Positions 16,639 to 25,986 of a DNA stretch of 64,000 bases are shown here, piece after piece. Every line of letters begins with the position of its first letter. The first letter of the stretch is position 1. Position numbers and translations under genes: made by a program. The DNA lies in contig JBDHWQ010000005.1 in NCBI GenBank assembly GCA_039810245.1, positions 118,522-182,521 of the forward strand, in the 5' to 3' direction. The notes under the pieces are model-generated. The model was not told the DNA's origin. It saw only the letters and a program-made list of their open reading frames with translations, and searched no databases. Source of the DNA: CALDSL01 sp039810245 (lineage in GTDB: Bacteria; Chloroflexota; Anaerolineae; Anaerolineales; Anaerolineaceae).

Positions 16639-19596
16639 TTAAGTAAGTACCTTGATAAAGACTTCAACCACTTGCGGGTCAAAATACGTACCGGCATGGG
16701 AAATGATATAATCGCGGGCTTTCTCGCGCGGCCAGGCCTGCCGGTAGGGGCGGTCGGAGAGCAGCGAGTCCCACACATCGGCCACGGCAAAGATGCGCGC
16801 CGAAAGCGGAATTTCTTCACCCTTCAGCCCGCGCGGGTAACCGCTGCCATCCCAGCGCTCATGGTGGCAGTACGGCACCAGCCGGGCCGGGCCGAGGAAG
16901 TTGATATCGCGCAGCATTTCATTGGCGTACTCGGGGTGAAGCTGCATCTTTTTCCACTCGGCTTCATTCAGCGGCCCGGTCTTGAGCAGAATGTTGTCGG
17001 GGATGCCCAGCTTACCAATATCGTGCAGCAGCGCGCCGCGGCGGATGTGCACCACTTCGGCTTCCCCCAGGCCCATCGCACGCGCCAGTTGCACGCTGTA
17101 TTCCGTCACACGGCGGGTGTGGCTCTCGGTCTCGCGGTCGCGCAGATACAGCGCGCGCGCCCAACCCAACAGGGTGGTGTCGTAGGCCAGGGTCAGCTCC
17201 ATGTTGGTGCGCTGGAGCTGGTTGACCAGCGTGGCATTATCAATGCCAACCGCCACCTGCCCGGCCAGCGTTTCCAGAAATTCCTGCCATTCCTCGTCCA
17301 GCTCGATGGGCGTGCGGAAGAAAACTTCGAGAATGCCTTTGATCTGGCCCTTCACCACCAGCGGAGCGGCTGAATAGGCCACAATGCCCTCGGCGTGCAG
17401 GGCCGCGGCACGCGGATCGTTGGTTTGGGTGATCTGCGAGGTGTAGACCACGCGGTTTTCCAACACAGCGCTCCCTACCAATCCTTCGCCCACGCTCAAC
17501 CGCGCGTGACTGAGGGTAGAGGTTCGAAACCCTCGCCCGCTGGCGTATTCCAGCGTTTGTGAGGCCGGCTCGAGGATCAGAATATCAGCCGCATCCAGCC
17601 GCAGTAATACCAGGAGCTGATCGAGCAGGGTATTGAGCGTTATGCGCAGGTCCAGGCTAGAGGACATAGCCACATCCAGCGCATGCAGGGCAGTTAAGCG
17701 CTGCACGCGGCGCTGGGTAACGGCAAACAGGCGCGCATTTTGCAGCGAGATTGCGCCGGTATTGGCTACCAACGCCAGCAGCTCACCATCCGCCGGGGTA
17801 AAGCGGTTGGCGCTATTGCTTTGCACATAAAGCACGCCGAGGATCTCATCCTTTGCCAGCATAGGCACGTACATGCCTGACTGCGCGCGCGATGCCTGCG
17901 CCCCAACCAGGATGGCGGTCTGCGCCTGGCGGCGGCGGTCTTGCAGGTCGTTTGCGATCAATGGCTGGCGGGTGCGGATCACTTCCGCCTGGCTGCCGGC
18001 CGAGGGCGAATCGATTGAGGCCGGGAAGGCGTCTTTCAAGTCGAGCCGCTCGCCATCCTGCTGTCCATAGACATAACTCACGGAGCGCGTCTGGCTGTCG
18101 TAGGTCGAAATGTAAATGCCATCTACATCTGGCAAAAGCTGCTGCACACCTTGCGCCAGGCGCTCGTACACGCCGTTGATATCCAGGGTAATCGACAGGG
18201 CGCGGCCAATCGCGCTGACGGTGGCTACCTGTTCGGTGTAGCGCTGCGAATCTTCGTACAATGTCACGCGGTGGATGGCATTGGCGATGATGTCTGCCAG
18301 GGTGGTCAGCAGACTGATATCTGACTGCGCGAACGGTGTCTTCGAACCGATCCACAACTGGCCGATGGTGGACTGCTGAGCCTGCAGCGGCAGGTTCACC
18401 AGCACCGTATCCTGGCGTGCCAGGTCGGACAGTGGAAATCCTTTGACGCGGCGAATATCGGGATAGGTGAGCACCGAGCTGGTGGAAAAACCCTGACCGC
18501 TGAGCAGCCCTTCTCGGGAGAGGCTGCGGCCTACCCCCGCAAGCCATTCACCGCTGGCGCGCTCGATCAGGAAATTGTTCTCCGGGCGAGATGCCAGCAC
18601 CAGCGCTACGCTGCGAAAGTTCAGGTAGCGCGTGATCTGATTGATTACCTGGGTGAGCACTTCGGTGCGATTATGCGCCGAGCGCAACGCAGCGCTGACC
18701 AGGTTCACCAACTGGAGCGTATCCTGTTTTTGGCGGTGCTCAGTGATATCTACCACCGCGACGATGAAGGTGTGCAGTTCTTTGCCAGGGTCATCAGCAG
18801 GCGCGGACCACGATACCTGTACGTGCAGCAGGTTGCCTTCCAGGTCGGCATTCATGCCTTCGCCGCTGTATTCTACTCGCCCTTCACTCAGCGCCACCAG
18901 CTCATCAAGCAAGATGGTATGCGCCAGCGGGTCGAAGATGCGGTTGGCGTTAGAGAGCAGATTCTCCTTGCTGGTGGCGCGATACAGACGCACCGCGGCC
19001 TGGTTGACATCCAGGATGCGAAGCCCCAAGTAGCAGCGCTCCACTTCATCCGGGTTTTCGGTAAGATAAGCGCGCAGATCGCGGACACCCTGGTCTTTCA
19101 ACGCGCGGATCTCATTGCGCACGCTAGAAAAGTCTTCTAACAGCAGCGCAGTGGGCGCATTTTTGAACAACCATTCCGAATGCCCGGCCGCGACGGATCC
19201 GGGATGTGCCTGCGCCGGCGCTCGCCCGGCGGTTGCCAGACCCAACGCGGCTTTGAGGCGCGCATCCAGCTCCTGCACATCCGGTGGGATGGGTAGATAA
19301 CTATCGATGCCATTTCGCGCCAGCAGTCCTTCCGCGGGCTGGGCGGCCAGGTAGATTACGGGAAAGTGAAAACGCGTTTGCAGCGCCAGCGATGTATCCA
19401 CCAGCGTCTGGCTCATCGGCAGGCTGACCTGCGTGATCAGCAGGTCTGGGCGTGCCTGGGCAGCGTAGTTAAAAATGGTAGCATCCGGGAAGGCCCGGCT
19501 TTGCACCGCGTACCCTAATTTTTGCAGGCCATGGCGCAGTTCTTTATTGGGTGTCTCTTCAAAGAGCAGGATTTTCCAGGCTGGTTTCTGTGTCAT
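16639..19596 (-). CDS. Multi-sensor HD-GYP protein (pseudo-receiver, PAS, three GAF)
   Basis: A 985-aa protein. Domains in order: a receiver-like domain (1-125) whose phosphoacceptor position reads Q (LLITQVSLP), a PAS domain (about 150-285), GAF domains (about 300-440, 460-620 and 645-785) and HD-GYP (about 800-985) with HTRRVTEYS, LHDIGKLGIPD and HERWDGSGYPRGL. The HD-GYP residues are intact, so c-di-GMP hydrolysis is likely; the receiver probably cannot be phosphorylated and may act as a docking domain. It starts with an ATG at 19596 and ends 26 bp before the GGDEF gene. Confidence 0.9.
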   Translation of the reverse strand: MTQKPAWKILLFEETPNKELRHGLQKLGYAVQSRAFPDATIFNYAAQARPDLLITQVSLPMSQTLVDTSLALQTRFHFPVIYLAAQPAEGLLARNGIDSYLPIPPDVQELDARLKAALGLATAGRAPAQAHPGSVAAGHSEWLFKNAPTALLLEDFSSVRNEIRALKDQGVRDLRAYLTENPDEVERCYLGLRILDVNQAAVRLYRATSKENLLSNANRIFDPLAHTILLDELVALSEGRVEYSGEGMNADLEGNLLHVQVSWSAPADDPGKELHTFIVAVVDITEHRQKQDTLQLVNLVSAALRSAHNRTEVLTQVINQITRYLNFRSVALVLASRPENNFLIERASGEWLAGVGRSLSREGLLSGQGFSTSSVLTYPDIRRVKGFPLSDLARQDTVLVNLPLQAQQSTIGQLWIGSKTPFAQSDISLLTTLADIIANAIHRVTLYEDSQRYTEQVATVSAIGRALSITLDINGVYERLAQGVQQLLPDVDGIYISTYDSQTRSVSYVYGQQDGERLDLKDAFPASIDSPSAGSQAEVIRTRQPLIANDLQDRRRQAQTAILVGAQASRAQSGMYVPMLAKDEILGVLYVQSNSANRFTPADGELLALVANTGAISLQNARLFAVTQRRVQRLTALHALDVAMSSSLDLRITLNTLLDQLLVLLRLDAADILILEPASQTLEYASGRGFRTSTLSHARLSVGEGLVGSAVLENRVVYTSQITQTNDPRAAALHAEGIVAYSAAPLVVKGQIKGILEVFFRTPIELDEEWQEFLETLAGQVAVGIDNATLVNQLQRTNMELTLAYDTTLLGWARALYLRDRETESHTRRVTEYSVQLARAMGLGEAEVVHIRRGALLHDIGKLGIPDNILLKTGPLNEAEWKKMQLHPEYANEMLRDINFLGPARLVPYCHHERWDGSGYPRGLKGEEIPLSARIFAVADVWDSLLSDRPYRQAWPREKARDYIISHAGTYFDPQVVEVFIKVLT

Positions 19597-19757
19597 GTGC
19601 GGGTGGCGTGCCGTGCTGCGTTCCGTGTGGGTGGCTGTGGCTGTGCGTCTGACCGGCGGTCAAGGCTGGAACAGCAAAAACACCGGGTTCGACAGAGTGC
19701 CAGCCAACCCAGTATAAGGGACAGTTACCTAATTTACAATCACAGTTTTGCAAGGGG

Positions 19758-20246
19758 TCAGGCTACGCCCAATGCCTTGCGTGTGGCCTGGAAGGCCAGT
19801 GGCGGCAGGCTATCATAGGCGAAAAATTCTGCCCGGTCAGCATCATCTCCGGCCTGCAGAGACCCGCCGGTAATGCGCCCGCGGTAAACGATGACGATAT
19901 CTGCGCCACGGCTGTGCTCGCGCCCACCAATCACGTCTACCAGCGCGGTGACTTCGATCACCAGCCCGGTTTCTTCCAGGCATTCACGCTCGGCGGCACG
20001 CGCCGGGTCTTCCTGCGCATTCACAAATCCGGCCGGGATGGTCCATAAACCCTGGTAAGGTTCATTCACGCGACGGGTCAGCAAAATCTGCCCATCCTGC
20101 TCGACGATTACCGCCGCGGCTACTTTTGGGTCGGCGAAGAAGATCCATCCGCAGGAAGGGCACACGGGGCGGAGCTGGCCGAACAGGTGCTGCTCTACCA
20201 GCTCCGCTCCACATTTCATGCAGTACCGGTTGGGAGGTTCGGTCAA
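19758..20246 (-). CDS. NUDIX hydrolase with N-terminal zinc ribbon
   Basis: A 162-aa protein with a zinc ribbon (YCMKCG and VCPSCGW, two CxxC pairs, residues 9-35) and a perfect Nudix box (G-x5-E-x7-RECLEETGL, about residues 72-94). This NudC-like arrangement points to hydrolysis of a nucleoside diphosphate compound such as NADH or ADP-ribose, though the substrate is not determined. The start is TTG at 20246, overlapping the anti-sigma stop; the next ATG (20219) would split the first zinc-binding CxxC pair. It closes the sigma-factor operon. Confidence 0.9.
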   Translation of the reverse strand: MTEPPNRYCMKCGAELVEQHLFGQLRPVCPSCGWIFFADPKVAAAVIVEQDGQILLTRRVNEPYQGLWTIPAGFVNAQEDPARAAERECLEETGLVIEVTALVDVIGGREHSRGADIVIVYRGRITGGSLQAGDDADRAEFFAYDSLPPLAFQATRKALGVA

Positions 20247-21100
20247 GCCCTTGCCTTGCGCCGCAGAATGAGCGAAGCCAGCCCGGCTGCCAGAGCGATC
20301 ACGGCCAGGATAATGGCCGGCAGTATCCAGGGGGCCTGGGCCGCCGGGCGCGCGGTCGTCACTTCTCGGATTGCGCTTTGTTCGGCCTGAATATTCTGCT
20401 GGTTCTGCGCCTGGGCTTCATCCGGTGGCACAACGCCGAGGATGGGACCGGCGCCTTCCAGCGGAGCCTGGGCTACGGCGGCCTGGGGGGGCGCTGCCGA
20501 GGGCGCTTCCATGATTCCGGGTTCGGGAGCATTCTGCGGGCCGGCGGCTTTGGCATCGGGCGCATTATCCAGCATGGGCGGAGCCATCTGTACCCCGGCC
20601 GGGGGCTCCGCGCCGCCACCGCCGCCGCCACGGCCATATCCACCGCCGCCCCATTGAATAATGTAGGGCGTAGTACCACTATCGCTGCCTTGCGCTGCCA
20701 TTTCCGGCGCGGCCAACAGGGTCGAGTCAGTGGGCATGGCGGCTGGGGCGGGGGCAACCGCGGGCGTTACCCCGGGAAGTAAACCCACTACCATCACCAC
20801 CACCATCGCCAGGGCGGCAGCGGCGGATGCAAAGTTGAGCGCCGGCACCAGCCGCAGCCAGGGCCGCGGGCGGGTCTGCTGCACCATGGCGGGCGTGAGC
20901 GTAAAATTACGGGGCACGCGCTGGCGAGAAACCGAGCGCAGGATGGTGCGTGTCTGGCGCAGCTCATCCAACCCGGCGCGCAGCTCGGCCTGCGATGCCA
21001 TGCGCTTTTCGAGCGCTGCGCGATCGCGCGGCGAAAGCTGCCCATCCAGGTATTCGGAGAGTAGCTGCCAATCGTTGGTGGAGAGTTGCTGCTGTTTCAT
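20243..21100 (-). CDS. Putative anti-sigma factor with two membrane segments
   Basis: A 285-aa protein. The N-terminus (DWQLLSEYLDGQLSPRDRAALEKRM) resembles the anti-sigma domain found next to ECF sigma factors, without the usual HxxxCxxC zinc ligands. A first membrane helix lies near residues 95-117 (FASAAAALAMVVVMVVGLLPG region), then a Pro/Ala/Gly-rich extracytoplasmic domain with a glycine-rich run (YGRGGGGGGAE), then a C-terminal helix (about 258-278). It overlaps the sigma stop by ATGA and the NUDIX start by TTGA, so it should sequester the upstream sigma factor. Confidence 0.82.
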   Translation of the reverse strand: MKQQQLSTNDWQLLSEYLDGQLSPRDRAALEKRMASQAELRAGLDELRQTRTILRSVSRQRVPRNFTLTPAMVQQTRPRPWLRLVPALNFASAAAALAMVVVMVVGLLPGVTPAVAPAPAAMPTDSTLLAAPEMAAQGSDSGTTPYIIQWGGGGYGRGGGGGGAEPPAGVQMAPPMLDNAPDAKAAGPQNAPEPGIMEAPSAAPPQAAVAQAPLEGAGPILGVVPPDEAQAQNQQNIQAEQSAIREVTTARPAAQAPWILPAIILAVIALAAGLASLILRRKARA

Positions 21101-21708
21101 ACGCGTTCCTCATCCTGCAGACGATATTCAGAGGGTAAAAGTTCCCCATATCCCTGCAGGCATTCGCGGAGACGCATACGCGCGCGCGCCACACGGCTCT
21201 TAATCGTGCCGAGCGGCTTGTTGATGGCCGCCGAAACTTCCTGGTAATCCAGGCCTTCGATATCGACCATCACGATCACGGCTTTAAAATCGTCGGGCAG
21301 GTTATTAAGACAGTCCTGCACAGCGTCATTCAGCTCGGAAGATTCCAGCTCTTGCTCAGGCGAGGGCGCGTCATCCGCCAGCCAGCGCGGTGATTCGATC
21401 TCTTCCTCGTCCTGATCGTCCATCGGCTCCAGCGCCGTTGTCGGGTGGCGATGCTGGCGGCGCAGCTCATCGTAACAGGTGTTGGTGACCATGCGCAGCA
21501 CCCACGCGCGGAATGATCCGCCGCGGTAGCTGGACAGGTTGCGGTACGCGGAAAGAAAGGCGTTCTGCGTGGCGTCTTCCGCGCCGGCCGGGTCGGAAAG
21601 CATGCGATAGGCCAGGTTGAAGGCCAGTTCCTGATAGGCCAGCACCAGGCGGTTGAAGGCGTCCAGGTCGCCCTGTTGGGCAGAACGGATCAGCGCGGCT
21701 TCATCCAT
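21097..21708 (-). CDS. ECF-family RNA polymerase sigma factor
   Basis: The 203-aa protein has region 2 (residues about 20-90: YQELAFNLAYRML, DAEDATQNAFLSAYRN-like core seen as AEDATQNAFLSAY, FRAWVLRMVTNTCYDELRR) and region 4 (about 130-185: LPDDFKAVIVMVDIEGLDYQEVSAAI, GTIKSRVARARMRLRE). It directs RNA polymerase to a specific regulon. The ATG at 21708 is preferred over an upstream frame that would add an Arg/Trp-rich 69-residue extension. It overlaps the DUF3054 gene by 8 bp and the anti-sigma gene by ATGA. Confidence 0.94.
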   Translation of the reverse strand: MDEAALIRSAQQGDLDAFNRLVLAYQELAFNLAYRMLSDPAGAEDATQNAFLSAYRNLSSYRGGSFRAWVLRMVTNTCYDELRRQHRHPTTALEPMDDQDEEEIESPRWLADDAPSPEQELESSELNDAVQDCLNNLPDDFKAVIVMVDIEGLDYQEVSAAINKPLGTIKSRVARARMRLRECLQGYGELLPSEYRLQDEERV

Positions 21709-22108
21709 TGCGGCTCTCCAGGCGCGGGCTGAGCGCGGCAAATGCCAGCCGCCACAGCGCCATGCCAACGCCAGCATTGGCTGCCAGCACCAGCACAAAC
21801 ACCGGGACGACAACCGAGCCCAGCCACAGTGCGCGCAGCAACCCTGCCAGCGGCGCAGCCAGCATGGCAGCCAGCCCGGCACGCCACCAGGCCTGGCGCG
21901 GTGTGGATGCCACAAGCGGCAGGTACAGTCCCAGCCAGGGCGCGTATAAGGCCCACGCCGCCAGCACCGGGAAGAAGGTAGTCAGCCAGCGCGGGGTGGC
22001 GATGCTCTCGCCGTGGAATACAAAGCCAAAGAGCGTGACCAGCAATATGGCAAGCAGGTCGCCGGCGAGCAGAGTCATCCACCATGAGCGTCTCTTTGGC
22101 GTTTTCAT
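21701..22108 (-). CDS. DUF3054-family membrane protein
   Basis: A 135-aa protein with about four predicted membrane helices (WMTLLAGDLLAILLVTLFG, ATPRWLTTFFPVLAAWAL, a Gly/Ala/Leu-rich third, and VVPVFVLVLAANAGVGMALW). The pattern LLAGDLLAIL near the N-terminus and the length fit DUF3054, a family with no known function common in actinobacteria and Chloroflexota. It is first in the operon with the sigma factor, overlapping it by 8 bp, so it may be under the same stress control. Confidence 0.8.
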   Translation of the reverse strand: MKTPKRRSWWMTLLAGDLLAILLVTLFGFVFHGESIATPRWLTTFFPVLAAWALYAPWLGLYLPLVASTPRQAWWRAGLAAMLAAPLAGLLRALWLGSVVVPVFVLVLAANAGVGMALWRLAFAALSPRLESRNG

Positions 22109-22262
22109 CGACTTTATGCTATCTTAAAAAAAACCTTCCGTCAATAGATGGAAGAAGGAAACCCGCCCGGCCAGGTGGCCAGGTATGATTACCGCTTCGC
22201 GATGGCCTTTTTCCTGTGCTATACTTCCGGTAGTGCGCCGCGTTTGGAGATGGGGAGATGCG

Positions 22263-22778
22263 ATGAAAACCCTGCTATTAATGCGCCATGCAAAATCGAG
22301 CTGGAAAGATACACATATCAAAGATTTTGACCGGCCGCTGAACAAGCGCGGCGAGCGCGATGCGCCGCTGATGGGCCAGCTCCTGCTGGAACAGGAGCTT
22401 GTGCCGCAGATCATCCTCAGCTCTCCGGCGCTGCGTGCGCGCAGCACGGTAGAAGCCATTACGCGCGCTATGAATTATCAGGGCGAGGTGCAGTATTTCG
22501 ACTCGTTCTACCTGGCCGAGCCAACCGTTTATGTCGATGTGGTGCGGCTGCTGCCAGACAGTTACGAACGTGTGCTGCTGGTGGGACATAATCCCGGCCT
22601 GGAAGCCATGCTGCAGGTGCTGTGCGGGCAGGTGCTCCCGCTTTCCACCGCGGCTGTGGCGCACCTCGCGCTGCCAATGCAGCGCTGGAGTGATCTGAAT
22701 ATGGACGTGGAAGGCGAGCTGGTGCAGCTCTGGCGCCCGCGTGATCTGCGACCAGAAAAGGATGAACACGATGACTGA
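22263..22778 (+). CDS. sixA: SixA-like phosphohistidine phosphatase
   Basis: A 171-aa member of the histidine phosphatase superfamily. The N-terminal RHAKSSW carries the catalytic His within the RHxxS/T motif; KDFDRPLNKRGERDA and LVGHNPGLEAML (second catalytic His) follow. SixA enzymes remove phosphate from phosphohistidine domains of kinases or PTS proteins. The ATG at 22263 has GGGGAG upstream; an earlier in-frame start at 22185 lacks homology. Its last 8 bp overlap the thioredoxin gene. Confidence 0.92.
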   Translation: MKTLLLMRHAKSSWKDTHIKDFDRPLNKRGERDAPLMGQLLLEQELVPQIILSSPALRARSTVEAITRAMNYQGEVQYFDSFYLAEPTVYVDVVRLLPDSYERVLLVGHNPGLEAMLQVLCGQVLPLSTAAVAHLALPMQRWSDLNMDVEGELVQLWRPRDLRPEKDEHDD

Positions 22779-23100
22779 TTTCCTGGCGATCACCCCACAA
22801 AACTTTCACCAGCAGGTGTTGCAATCCAGCCTGCCAGTGCTGCTGGAATTTGGCGCCACCTGGTGCGGCCCGTGCAAGCGCCTGGAGCCGATTTTGCAGC
22901 AGCTAGGCGATGCCTGGCAGGGAAAGGCGCGCATTGCCAAACTGGATGTGGATGAATGCTCCGACCTGGCGGTGCAGTTCCAGGTGATGAGCGTGCCCAC
23001 CCTGATCCTTTTTGTGGATGGTAAGCCGGCGCAGCGCGTGGCCGGCCTGCAGACGCGCGAGCGCCTGGCCGAAAAGTTCGCGCCGTATCTGCAGGGGTAG
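22771..23100 (+). CDS. trxA: Thioredoxin
   Basis: A 109-aa cytoplasmic thioredoxin with the redox motif WCGPCK at about residues 31-36, the cis-proline in MSVPTLILF and a C-terminal helix. It reduces protein disulphides using electrons from thioredoxin reductase, which is not in this window. ATG 22771 follows AAGGAT; ATG 22762 is an alternative that would add three residues. It overlaps the sixA stop and is followed 4 bp later by the S9 peptidase gene, so the three are cotranscribed. Confidence 0.95.
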   Translation: MTDFLAITPQNFHQQVLQSSLPVLLEFGATWCGPCKRLEPILQQLGDAWQGKARIAKLDVDECSDLAVQFQVMSVPTLILFVDGKPAQRVAGLQTRERLAEKFAPYLQG

Positions 23101-23104
23101 CGCC

Positions 23105-24985
23105 ATGAGCAATACTACCCAACAGCCCTTTGGCCTGTGGAAAAGCCCCATCAGCGCGGCGATGGTCAGCCGCCGGATGGTAATTGAAAGCGCGCGCTTT
23201 GACAGCGACGGCCAGACCCTGGTCTGGCTGGAGCGGCGCGGTGACCGCAACGTGCTGGTGGCACGCGCCGGCGGCGATGCCCGGCGCGACCAGACCGATG
23301 ATCTCAATGTGCGTGGCACGGTGGGTTATGGCGGCGGTGAGTTCAGCCTGCGCGACGGCGAGGTGGTGTTCGCCGAACGATCCGGGCGACTCTTTCGCCA
23401 GCCGCTGCGCGGTGGTGGTGCGCGCGCGCTGCTGCCCGAGTTTGGCTCGGCAGCGTCGCCGGAGCTTTCGCCAGATGGGCGATGGGTGTTTTATGTCTTT
23501 TCTGATGGACACGAAGACGCGCTGGGCGTGGTGGATGCCAACGGCGCCGGCTGGCCGGTGAAGCTGGTGCGCGGCGCGGATTTCTACCTGCAGCCGGCGG
23601 TTCATCCGCGCGGTGATTGGCTGGCATGGGTGGAATGGGATCACCCCAACATGCCCTGGGATGGCACGCGGCTGATGCTGGCGCGGCTTGCGCCGGATGG
23701 GGCGTATCCGCGCCCGGTAGATGCGCGCGCAGTTGGCGGCGGCGAGCGCGTGCCTGCGCAGCAGCCGCAGTTTTCCCCGGATGGCCGCTGGCTGAGCTTT
23801 GTGGAAGGCAACGGTGAGTGGGAGCGGCTGGTGCTGCTCGACCTGGAGAGTGGAGACCGGCGCACGCTGCTGGAGGGTCAAGGATTCACCCTGGCACAGC
23901 CGGCATGGGTGCAGGGCGGGCATGATTACGCCTGGAGCGGCAGCGCGCAGCGGTTGTTTTACCTGCGCATTACGGGCAGCGGCTCCAGCCTGTGGGTGGT
24001 TGAGGTTGAGAGCGGCGAGACGCGCCAGATCGATACCGGGCCGTACACCGTCATCAGCGCCATGGACGCCAACCCGGCGCGAGACGAAGTCATTTTCGTT
24101 GGCTCGGCATCCAACGTGCCCGCGCGGCTGGTGCGCTGGGCAGACGGCCGGCTGACCGTCGAGGCTTACACCAGCACGGAGAACGTGCCGGATGCCTACT
24201 ACCCGCCGGTGCAGGAGCTCACCTGGCCGGCGCCGGATGGTACACTTGTGCACGGGCTGTATTATCCGCCTACCAACCCGCAGTATACTGCCAGCGGTCT
24301 GCCCCCGGCACTGGTGCAGATCCACGGTGGGCCGACTTCAGCGGCATGGGCCAGTTTTTCCCCGGGAATTGCCTATTTCACATCGCGCGGCTATGGTTAC
24401 CTGGACGTCAATTATCGCGGCAGCACCGGCTTTGGCCGCAGCTATCAGGATATGCTGCTGGGCGCATGGGGTCTGGTGGATGTGGAAGACGCGGCCGGGG
24501 CGGCTAAAGCCCTGGCGGACGGCGGGCTGGCTGACCCCAAACGCCTGGTAATTATTGGCGGGTCGGCGGGCGGCTACACCGTCTACAACGCGCTGATCCG
24601 CTACCCGGGCGTGTTCAAGGTCGGGGTGAGCCTGTACGGGGTCAGCAACCTGTTCACCCTGGTGGTGGATACACACAAGTTTGAGGAGCGCTATACCATC
24701 TCGCTGGTGGGCGATCTGCCCCAACAGGCCGCTCGCTATCGCGAGTGGTCGCCGGTGTTCCAGGCTGAAAAAATCCAGGATCCGATGGCAATTTTTCAGG
24801 GCGCGGAGGATAAGGTGGTCGTGCCGTCACAGTCCGAGACAATCGTGGCGTCACTGCGCCGCCGCGGCGTGCCGCACGTCTACCGCCTGTACCCGGGCGA
24901 GGGGCACGGCTTTCGCAAGCCCGAAACCCTGCTGGATTATTACCAGACCCTGGAGACGTTTTTCCTCGAGCACGTGCTGTTCTGA
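23105..24985 (+). CDS. S9-family prolyl oligopeptidase-like serine peptidase
   Basis: A 626-aa protein with an N-terminal beta-propeller (residues about 30-350, WD40-like PD40 repeats such as SPDGRWVFYV and SPDGRWLSFV) and a C-terminal alpha/beta hydrolase domain. The catalytic triad is visible: Ser in GGSAGGY, Asp in IFQGAEDKVV and His in GEGHGFRKPE. It probably trims peptides or acyl-peptides. No signal peptide is seen, so it acts in the cytoplasm. The stop is directly adjacent to the convergent CDF gene stop. Confidence 0.92.
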   Translation: MSNTTQQPFGLWKSPISAAMVSRRMVIESARFDSDGQTLVWLERRGDRNVLVARAGGDARRDQTDDLNVRGTVGYGGGEFSLRDGEVVFAERSGRLFRQPLRGGGARALLPEFGSAASPELSPDGRWVFYVFSDGHEDALGVVDANGAGWPVKLVRGADFYLQPAVHPRGDWLAWVEWDHPNMPWDGTRLMLARLAPDGAYPRPVDARAVGGGERVPAQQPQFSPDGRWLSFVEGNGEWERLVLLDLESGDRRTLLEGQGFTLAQPAWVQGGHDYAWSGSAQRLFYLRITGSGSSLWVVEVESGETRQIDTGPYTVISAMDANPARDEVIFVGSASNVPARLVRWADGRLTVEAYTSTENVPDAYYPPVQELTWPAPDGTLVHGLYYPPTNPQYTASGLPPALVQIHGGPTSAAWASFSPGIAYFTSRGYGYLDVNYRGSTGFGRSYQDMLLGAWGLVDVEDAAGAAKALADGGLADPKRLVIIGGSAGGYTVYNALIRYPGVFKVGVSLYGVSNLFTLVVDTHKFEERYTISLVGDLPQQAARYREWSPVFQAEKIQDPMAIFQGAEDKVVVPSQSETIVASLRRRGVPHVYRLYPGEGHGFRKPETLLDYYQTLETFFLEHVLF

Positions 24986-25882
24986 TCAGTCCCAGCCTTC
25001 GGGCTCGATGTGCACGTAGGCGCGGTCGACTTCCTGCAGCCCTTCCAGTCGCTGGATCACTTCATCAGAGATGACGTGCACCTCGTTGAGCGTCTTTTCG
25101 CCGGCCACGTTGATGTGCAGGTCTACCACAAGCCGCGGGCCCACATATTCGGTCATGGTGTAATGCACGCGCAGCACGCCGGGCACGCTTTCGGCCACCT
25201 GTACAATCTGGTTGCGCAGCTCTTCCGTGGCGCCGTGACCGGTGAGGTAATTGAGATTTTCGCGCCCGGCGGCGAATACAGTACGGAAAATCCAGACAGC
25301 CACGACCACGCCGGCGATTGGATCCAGCAGCGGCGAGATGAACTGCGAACCGATCACGCCCACGAACGCGGCGATGGACGTGATCACATCCGAGAGATTA
25401 TCCTGTGCGGTGACGGCCAGCGCCGGGCTGTATACCGCGCGCGCAATATGGCGGATAAAGATGAACATGCCGGCTTTTACCACGGCGCTGAACACCAGCA
25501 CCAGGGTTGGGAGACCCAGCTCCACTGCGGCGCCGCCGGCCAGAAAATGCTCGATGCCTACGCGCGCGGCTTCGAAGCCGGTGATGGCCATGGTCGTGGT
25601 GACCACTAGCCCTACCAGCGGCTCAAAGCGGCTGTGTCCCTGCGGGTGCGAAAGATCCGGCGGCCGCTGCGCCATCCACAGCCCTACGGTCATCAACAGC
25701 GAGTAGAGAACGTCGGAAACCGAATTGGCGGCGTCAGAATAAATGGCCGCACTGCCGGTAATGTAGGCGACAATACCCTTGGTGACAGCCAGGATCACGT
25801 TGGCCACAATCGTAACGATCAGCGCCAGGCGATACTGGCGTTGGCGTTCAGGTTCCGGTTTATATTCGCGTACCCATTGCAT
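24986..25882 (-). CDS. Cation diffusion facilitator (CDF) transporter
   Basis: The 298-aa protein has six predicted membrane helices and a C-terminal cytoplasmic domain. Metal-binding residues sit in SDAANSVSD (helix 2) and AQDNLSDV (helix 5), where the DxxxD pairs form the transport site; HPQGHSRFEP follows helix 2. Helix 2 has Asp rather than His at the first position, a variant associated with iron or manganese rather than zinc specificity, though this is only suggestive. CDF proteins export divalent metals in exchange for protons. Confidence 0.9.
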   Translation of the reverse strand: MQWVREYKPEPERQRQYRLALIVTIVANVILAVTKGIVAYITGSAAIYSDAANSVSDVLYSLLMTVGLWMAQRPPDLSHPQGHSRFEPLVGLVVTTTMAITGFEAARVGIEHFLAGGAAVELGLPTLVLVFSAVVKAGMFIFIRHIARAVYSPALAVTAQDNLSDVITSIAAFVGVIGSQFISPLLDPIAGVVVAVWIFRTVFAAGRENLNYLTGHGATEELRNQIVQVAESVPGVLRVHYTMTEYVGPRLVVDLHINVAGEKTLNEVHVISDEVIQRLEGLQEVDRAYVHIEPEGWD

Positions 25883-25931
25883 GGGGGGTTCTCCAGAATG
25901 CAGGCATCGTCAGGAATTATAGCATGAAGCA

Positions 25932-25959
25932 AACAGCCGCCGTAGAACCGGCGGCTGTT
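25932..25959. terminator. Terminator hairpin after the aminotransferase gene
   Basis: AACAGCCGCCG (25932-25942) pairs with CGGCGGCTGTT (25949-25959) around TAGAAC. GTTTTG follows on the plus strand and GTTTGC on the minus strand. It separates the aminotransferase gene from the CDF gene, both leftward. Confidence 0.75.
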
Positions 25960-25986
25960 GTTTTGCAGAGCAAGTTTACACGCGGC

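Noticed and set aside
22790..24325. 511-codon minus-strand frame opposite the thioredoxin and S9 peptidase genes
   Set aside because: Low-complexity Ala/Arg/His content and no motif; both plus-strand genes are well supported.
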